From positions 21,935,131-21,999,130 of the forward strand of contig NC_092795.1 of NCBI RefSeq assembly GCF_918797505.1: a stretch of DNA of 64,000 nt, given 5' to 3'. Position 1 is the first letter of the stretch; the number at the start of each line of letters is the position of its first letter. A program made the position numbers and the translations under genes. Origin of the DNA: Bemisia tabaci. Lineage: Eukaryota; Arthropoda; Insecta; Hemiptera; Aleyrodidae. The notes under the pieces were generated by a model. It saw nothing but the letters and a program-made list of their open reading frames with translations. It searched no databases and was not told where the DNA came from. This document shows positions 60,120 through 64,000 of the stretch, in pieces.

Positions 60120-60332
60120 CTGCCGTGCTGAGTAATGACGCCATATGCGGATTTGAATGTTGCCAGATTTTCTGTCCGTAAATATTTATTTTTGATGAAA
60201 GTTGTGAGTATTTCTCTTGAAACTTTCAGACTTTCTAGAGGAAAATATGAAAAATTTCCAAAAATAGTGATTAGTCAAGGGAAATTTGGCAACGCCTAAT
60301 GGCTCGTACGGCGTCTTGCCTCAGGACGGCAG
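60120..60332. mobile_element. CTGCCGTGCTGAG-family MITE, complete copy (213 bp)
   Basis: CTGCCGTGCTGAGTAATGAC, GCCATATGCGG...ATGTTGCCAGATT is inverted as AAATTTGGCAACGCCTAATG, GCTCGTACGGCGTCTTGCCT, CAGGACGGCAG. It is the clearest copy with both termini; others lie at 31291-31550 and 38289-38542. Confidence 0.85.
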
Positions 60333-60726
60333 AATAATTGGTGATTAATTTTTTTTAGATAGTTCAGTCAAAGTAGCTCTAAAGAGGACAATCTGGGAAA
60401 ATCAATGTATAGAAGGTTTCTCTGCGGCAACATGTAATCGGCGACCGGAATAACATATCAAAAATCTACCGGAATCGGCTGTCCGCTGAAGCAACCATCT
60501 CGAAAAAAGGCGGGCTGAGGGGCCAAAATACGCCGCAAATTACTGTAGGAATAATAATTAACAAAATCTTACGGCCAAACACACAAAGGTAGAAAATGAT
60601 TTTTCGTTTTCCCCCGTTTTCCTCACTTTGGGAACGTAGAAGTAATAATCCAGAACATTCTCCTAGGCCTAGATATGGGAGAAGAATCCCAAACATCCCG
60701 AACTCGTGTTTTCTATAAAATTTTAC

Positions 60727-61281
60727 AATGGACCACTAGACAAGGCACGAATATAAGCATTCTGATGCATGTTTCTTGACCAGAATTGCACGCAGAATAC
60801 GATTCGCACAACGAAAATGACCGAAATCAACTCCTAACATAGATATTAAAGTTTTTATTTCACATTGGTTACGAGGAATTTGAACTGCCCGCTCACAAGA
60901 AACTCAAAGCTCTACGTGAGTCAAATCGGGCACTACAACGGTTTCAGCAAGATTCTCAATCGAGCAATGTTCATTTCCCACCATAAGTTGTTTTATAACT
61001 ATAAGCAATTTGCTACAGCTGAGGTGAAGCGTCAAGATAGAGGTTGCCAGATTTTTATATTGCAGAGACGTTCATGATAACGTTTACGAGCGATGTGAAT
61101 CACGTAGAGCATTGAGTTTTCATGAGCGGGTGGTTTGAATACACGCATCAGGAATCATTAAATATCTTTGTAAGGAGTTAATTTCGGTAATTTTCGTTGT
61201 GCGCATCGTATTCTACGTGAAATTTTAGCCACAAAACATGTATCAGAATGCTGAAATTCGTACCTTGTCTAGTGGTCCATT
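60727..61281. mobile_element. 555 bp element with ~110 bp inverted ends (AATGGACCACTAGACAAGG)
   Basis: The left AATGGACCACTAGACAAGGC, ACGAATATAAGCATTCTGAT...GTGCGCACAACG-like AACGAAAATGACCGAAATCA is inverted at the right as TAATTTCGGTAATTTTCGTT, GTGCGCATCGTATTCTACGT...CATGTATCAGAATGCTGAAA, TTCGTACCTTGTCTAGTGGT, CCATT. It has a ~320 bp centre with no convincing reading frame. Confidence 0.85.
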
Positions 61282-61334
61282 ATTTTGTTGGGAGGAGGCA
61301 CCGAGGAGATATTCGTTTGCTCACACGTAACGGC

Positions 61335-61545
61335 AGTCTGGTAGGCGCTAATAATATGCTTTCCACGTCGACCAGTGGCCGCACTGTGTTTGGCGCAATG
61401 CGTGAAGTATTCATGCAGTCTTGTAGGCGCTTACATGCTCTCCGCGCCGACCAGCGAACGCACTGCATTAAGCGCAATGCGTGAAATATTTCTGCAGTCT
61501 TGTAGGCGCTCATATGCTTCTCGCGCTGACCGGCTAGGCTGCCGT
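61335..61545. repeat. Tandem repeat, ~82 bp unit, about 2.5 copies
   Basis: Units begin GTAGGCGCTAATAATATGCT, GTAGGCGCTTACATGCTCTC and GTAGGCGCTCATATGCTTCT, each followed by (C)GCGCYGACC and, in the first two, GGCGCAATGCGTGAAGTATT / AGCGCAATGCGTGAAATATT. The words GTAGGCGC and GCAATGCGTGAAGTAT are also in the central hairpin of the CCCTGGTAAAA element, so the array probably derives from it. Confidence 0.8.
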
Positions 61546-62137
61546 ACCATTCGGCGCGAGATTAGAAAAGATGATACAGCATTAGATTTGAAAGAACCGT
61601 CGGAACAGAGGAGAGGTAATAAGTTTGAAGAATGGATGGGTAAAATTGATGGAACGGTTCATGGAGAGTGCAGAAAAGAATAATCGAATAAAGAGTCCAT
61701 AGAAAATCAAATGGAAGCAAGAAACAGAAGCCAATGCAAGTAAATTTTCACCCATGAAAAGAGACTTATGTAGGGGGAAAATTTTGACGGAAAGAGACAG
61801 CAATTATTTTGCCAGCAAAGAAGAGTGCCACTGAAGAATTTGAAAAGTAAGTATAAGGGCAGATTTGTACAAACAAGTGAATAATAAGTTCTCCCCTATG
61901 AATATACTACACTCCTTTAAAAAAATGAAAAATTGAGGAGGAATAGGCTGAAAACAGGGACGGATACGATTTGCAAATAGCTTTGATCTCGTCGCTGCCG
62001 CAGCAATGCACCACTCAGAATGCATTGATGAGATTTATCATGGTTTTTATCCTGATTTGCCGTGTACTGAAATGGATAATGTAATTTTAAACGAAGAATA
62101 AGAGGATCAGTGGATTATCTTCCGCTATTACTGCGCA

Positions 62138-62166
62138 GACGATTCAACCCCCCCCCCCCCCCCCCC
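62138..62166. repeat. Poly(C) tract
   Basis: An uninterrupted run of about 18 Cs after GACGATTCAA; a simple-sequence tract. Confidence 0.85.
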
Positions 62167-62348
62167 TGCTTCTAGCTTTTTCCAGCCATTTTACAGCTTT
62201 ATCTTTTCAGTAAATGCCTTTTGGGCATTTCACAGTATCGATACTGCAATGTTTTCCCAAATTGTTCCGAAGAAATTGGAAGATTTTCAAGATACTCTAT
62301 AAATTCTGACTGCCTTTCGATCGATCAGCTCTAACCATCAACTAATTC

Positions 62349-62640
62349 GGAAACTCGTCATCGTTGGTTTTTTTGTAATCGCACCATTTGCAATGTTGCT
62401 TCCGGGGAAACTCGCCATTGTTGCTTTCCAGGAAACTCGCCATCGTTGCTTTTTGAGGAAACTCGACATCGTTACTTTTTGAGGAAACTCGACATCTTTG
62501 CTTTCGAGGAAACTCGCCATAGTTGCTTTTTGAGGAAGTTTGCCACCGTTGCTCTCCACGAAACTCGTCGTCGTTGCTTTTTAGGAAACGCGGCATCGTT
62601 GCTTTCGAAGAAACTCGCCACCGTTGCTTTTTGAGCAACT
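62349..62640. repeat. Minisatellite, ~26 bp unit (GGAAACTCGCCATCGTTGCT TTTTGA), ~9-10 copies
   Basis: Successive units vary at a few positions (CATCG/CATTG/CACCG, TTTTTGA/TTCCA/TTCGA). The unit length is not a multiple of three, so frames rotate and the open frames on both strands here are accidental. There is no spacer/repeat alternation, so it is not a CRISPR array. Confidence 0.9.
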
Positions 62641-62793
62641 TCACTTATTTTAGACTCGATGGTTCCCCGCTACAGACAAGTTATATTAACAGTCGCGGAA
62701 AGTTAAATTCAGTAAATTGGGACAGGGAAATCGGTTCCATGCGACGCGACGCCGCTAACAAAGATGCTCGTAAAGCGAGCCTCAGACTCTCGA

Positions 62794-62807
62794 GTCGCCA
62801 TGGCAAC
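62794..62807. promoter_or_regulatory. X-box-like motif (GTCGCCATGGCAAC)
   Basis: GTCGCCATGGCAAC satisfies the RFX X-box consensus RYYNYYATRRNRAC at every position. X-boxes drive ciliary genes in animals. No ciliary gene was identified next to it; the CCDC42/CFAP73-like gene is ~30 kb away and transcribed in the other direction. One consensus match in 64 kb may be chance. Confidence 0.3.
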
Positions 62808-62840
62808 CGCAACTTCGTTCCTTTCTGCGCCGCCTAAAAT

Positions 62841-63850
62841 TTGATAAATACCGCACTTTTTACCCGCTTTACAGGAACTCGTGCCTCCCACCCCCTCCTC
62901 CAGCACTCTTTTACCCCCTTCCCCATCCGACTCGAACCCGCACCCACACTCGGAGCCAGAAAAGCGAAAGCGTAGACTTGTAAAAGAAAACCCATCTTTG
63001 GATTTCGATTAACTCACCCCTTTCAGCGGCAGACGAAGGGTTACGTCTCGATTAACCCTCCCCCTACCAAATCATCCCCGGGTTTATTATCATAATAATT
63101 ATTTCATATCACCATTATCATTATAAGGCCACGCGCCGAGCGTGTTCCCATCGTTTAGGGAAAATTTAGAGCTCACTTCCGAGATCCTTTCACACAATTC
63201 TGCACGAAATCTCCTCTTAGATTTCATTTTCCTCCTCGCCCTTTTTGTGAATTAAAGTGTAACAACCCGAGAAGTCACTTCCTCAAAGGCCCTCGGGACT
63301 ATTCAAGGCGGAAAATTCGAAGTAACTACCTTTAAGGGGTTTCTTTTTTTAAAGTGCGGATGGAGGAACTTGCTTTACTTAGAAATTTAACGTTTCTATT
63401 GTTCATTTTTCACATGCTTATGAGCCATAAAAATGTGAGGAAGTTATTTTGCGTATTCATCATCGTCCATGTTTTTTGTTGAAAATCTCGGAGTGCAATC
63501 CAGAATTCATTCGACTTTGCAGCCAATTTTGTCCCCAAAACCCCACTGATATGAGCGCAGAGTAGAATCTACTCTCTTTTCTAGGAGTAAACTCCATTCT
63601 ATACCAGAACGGCATCAACTCTTTCATTTTTTCTCCTTGGGGAAAAGATGCACAGACTTTAATAGAAACGCAACTACTGTTTAATTTTGGACGAAAATAA
63701 GTTTGGTGTACTGTGGATTCTACTTTAGAATTAAACACTCCTGTCAAATTCAAAGCCAATCCAAGATAATATGAACGCTAGAACAGTCCTTAAACGTTGT
63801 CCTCAACATCGAGTTTTAGGGAGGAATACAACTTGAGTTTCAGTTAAACT
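62841..63850. other. Stretch without a supported gene at the right end
   Basis: A GC-richer patch (62880-63080) with C-rich runs is followed by AT-rich DNA. A 99-codon minus-strand frame (63460-63759) has no recognisable domain or splice context. Confidence 0.4.
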
Positions 63851-63856
63851 CAATCC

Positions 63857-64000
63857 GAATCGATGATGAAACTGCAGAATCGCGTACCTCAGTTTGCGGC
63901 ATCGGAGACTTCCTGTAATACTATATTTTCTACATAGAAAACTGCTAAACGCAGTGTCTTGAAAACTTCAGTGATTATTTTTCTCTACGTGAAGAATGTT
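63857..64000. mobile_element. Family A/B MITE, left end, cut by the window edge
   Basis: AATCGATGATGAAACTGCAG, AATCGCGTACCTCAGTTTGC, GGCATCGGAGACTTCCTGTA, ATACTATATTTTCTACATAG follows the family B terminus and interior (ACTTCCTGTCATACTTTATT-like). The other end lies beyond 64000. Confidence 0.65.

Noticed and set aside
62349..62640. CRISPR-like regular repeat array
   Set aside because: Units are contiguous tandem copies without unique spacers, in a eukaryotic genome; it is a minisatellite.
1..64000. tRNA, rRNA, reverse-transcriptase or transposase genes
   Set aside because: No tRNA B-box context, rRNA block, or protein motifs of these enzymes were recognised by eye; a covariance or profile search could overturn this.

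Overview
This window is animal nuclear DNA, most likely from an insect. All recognisable genes are split by GT-AG introns, the introns and spacers are AT-rich, and short DNA-transposon derivatives fill most of the non-coding space. The proteins are arthropod-like homologues of JARID2, ribosomal protein eL19 and the CCDC42/CFAP73 family. A hemipteran with motile sperm flagella would fit, but the species cannot be fixed from this sequence alone. No prokaryotic, viral or organellar genes were seen.

Layout. Positions 1-11681 (+) carry the C-terminal ~913 residues of Jarid2, the catalytically dead Jumonji subunit associated with PRC2; its N-terminus lies off the left edge. Positions 11682-17457 are AT-rich 3' UTR/intergenic DNA with several poly(A) signals. 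Positions 18038-23542 (+) hold a complete five-exon RpL19 gene (203 aa) whose first coding exon is only five bases long. Positions 26182-33072 (-) hold a complete five-exon coiled-coil gene of the CCDC42/CFAP73 (DUF4200) family (344 aa), expected in the sperm flagellum or axoneme.

From 33 kb to the right edge no complete gene could be assembled. This part holds a GC-rich CpG-island-like stretch (37.9-39.1 kb), several isolated candidate exons (minus strand near 36.3, 41.9, 47.1 and 48.8 kb; plus strand near 39.0, 56.7 and 59.1 kb) and a dense set of non-autonomous elements.

The repeats fall into at least ten structural families, told apart here by their terminal inverted repeats (TIRs). The most striking is a ~0.92-0.96 kb CCCTGGTAAAA-ended element with a central near-perfect hairpin and subterminal TATAGC motifs. 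Two copies lie in opposite orientation around a 2.2 kb segment, and pieces of further copies lie elsewhere. A 298 bp element at 37557-37854 has an intact 8 bp target-site duplication, which points to hAT-like mobility. No transposase or reverse-transcriptase reading frame was recognised, so all mobile elements here appear non-autonomous.

The three confident genes are not functionally linked: chromatin repression, translation and a flagellar structural protein happen to be neighbours.
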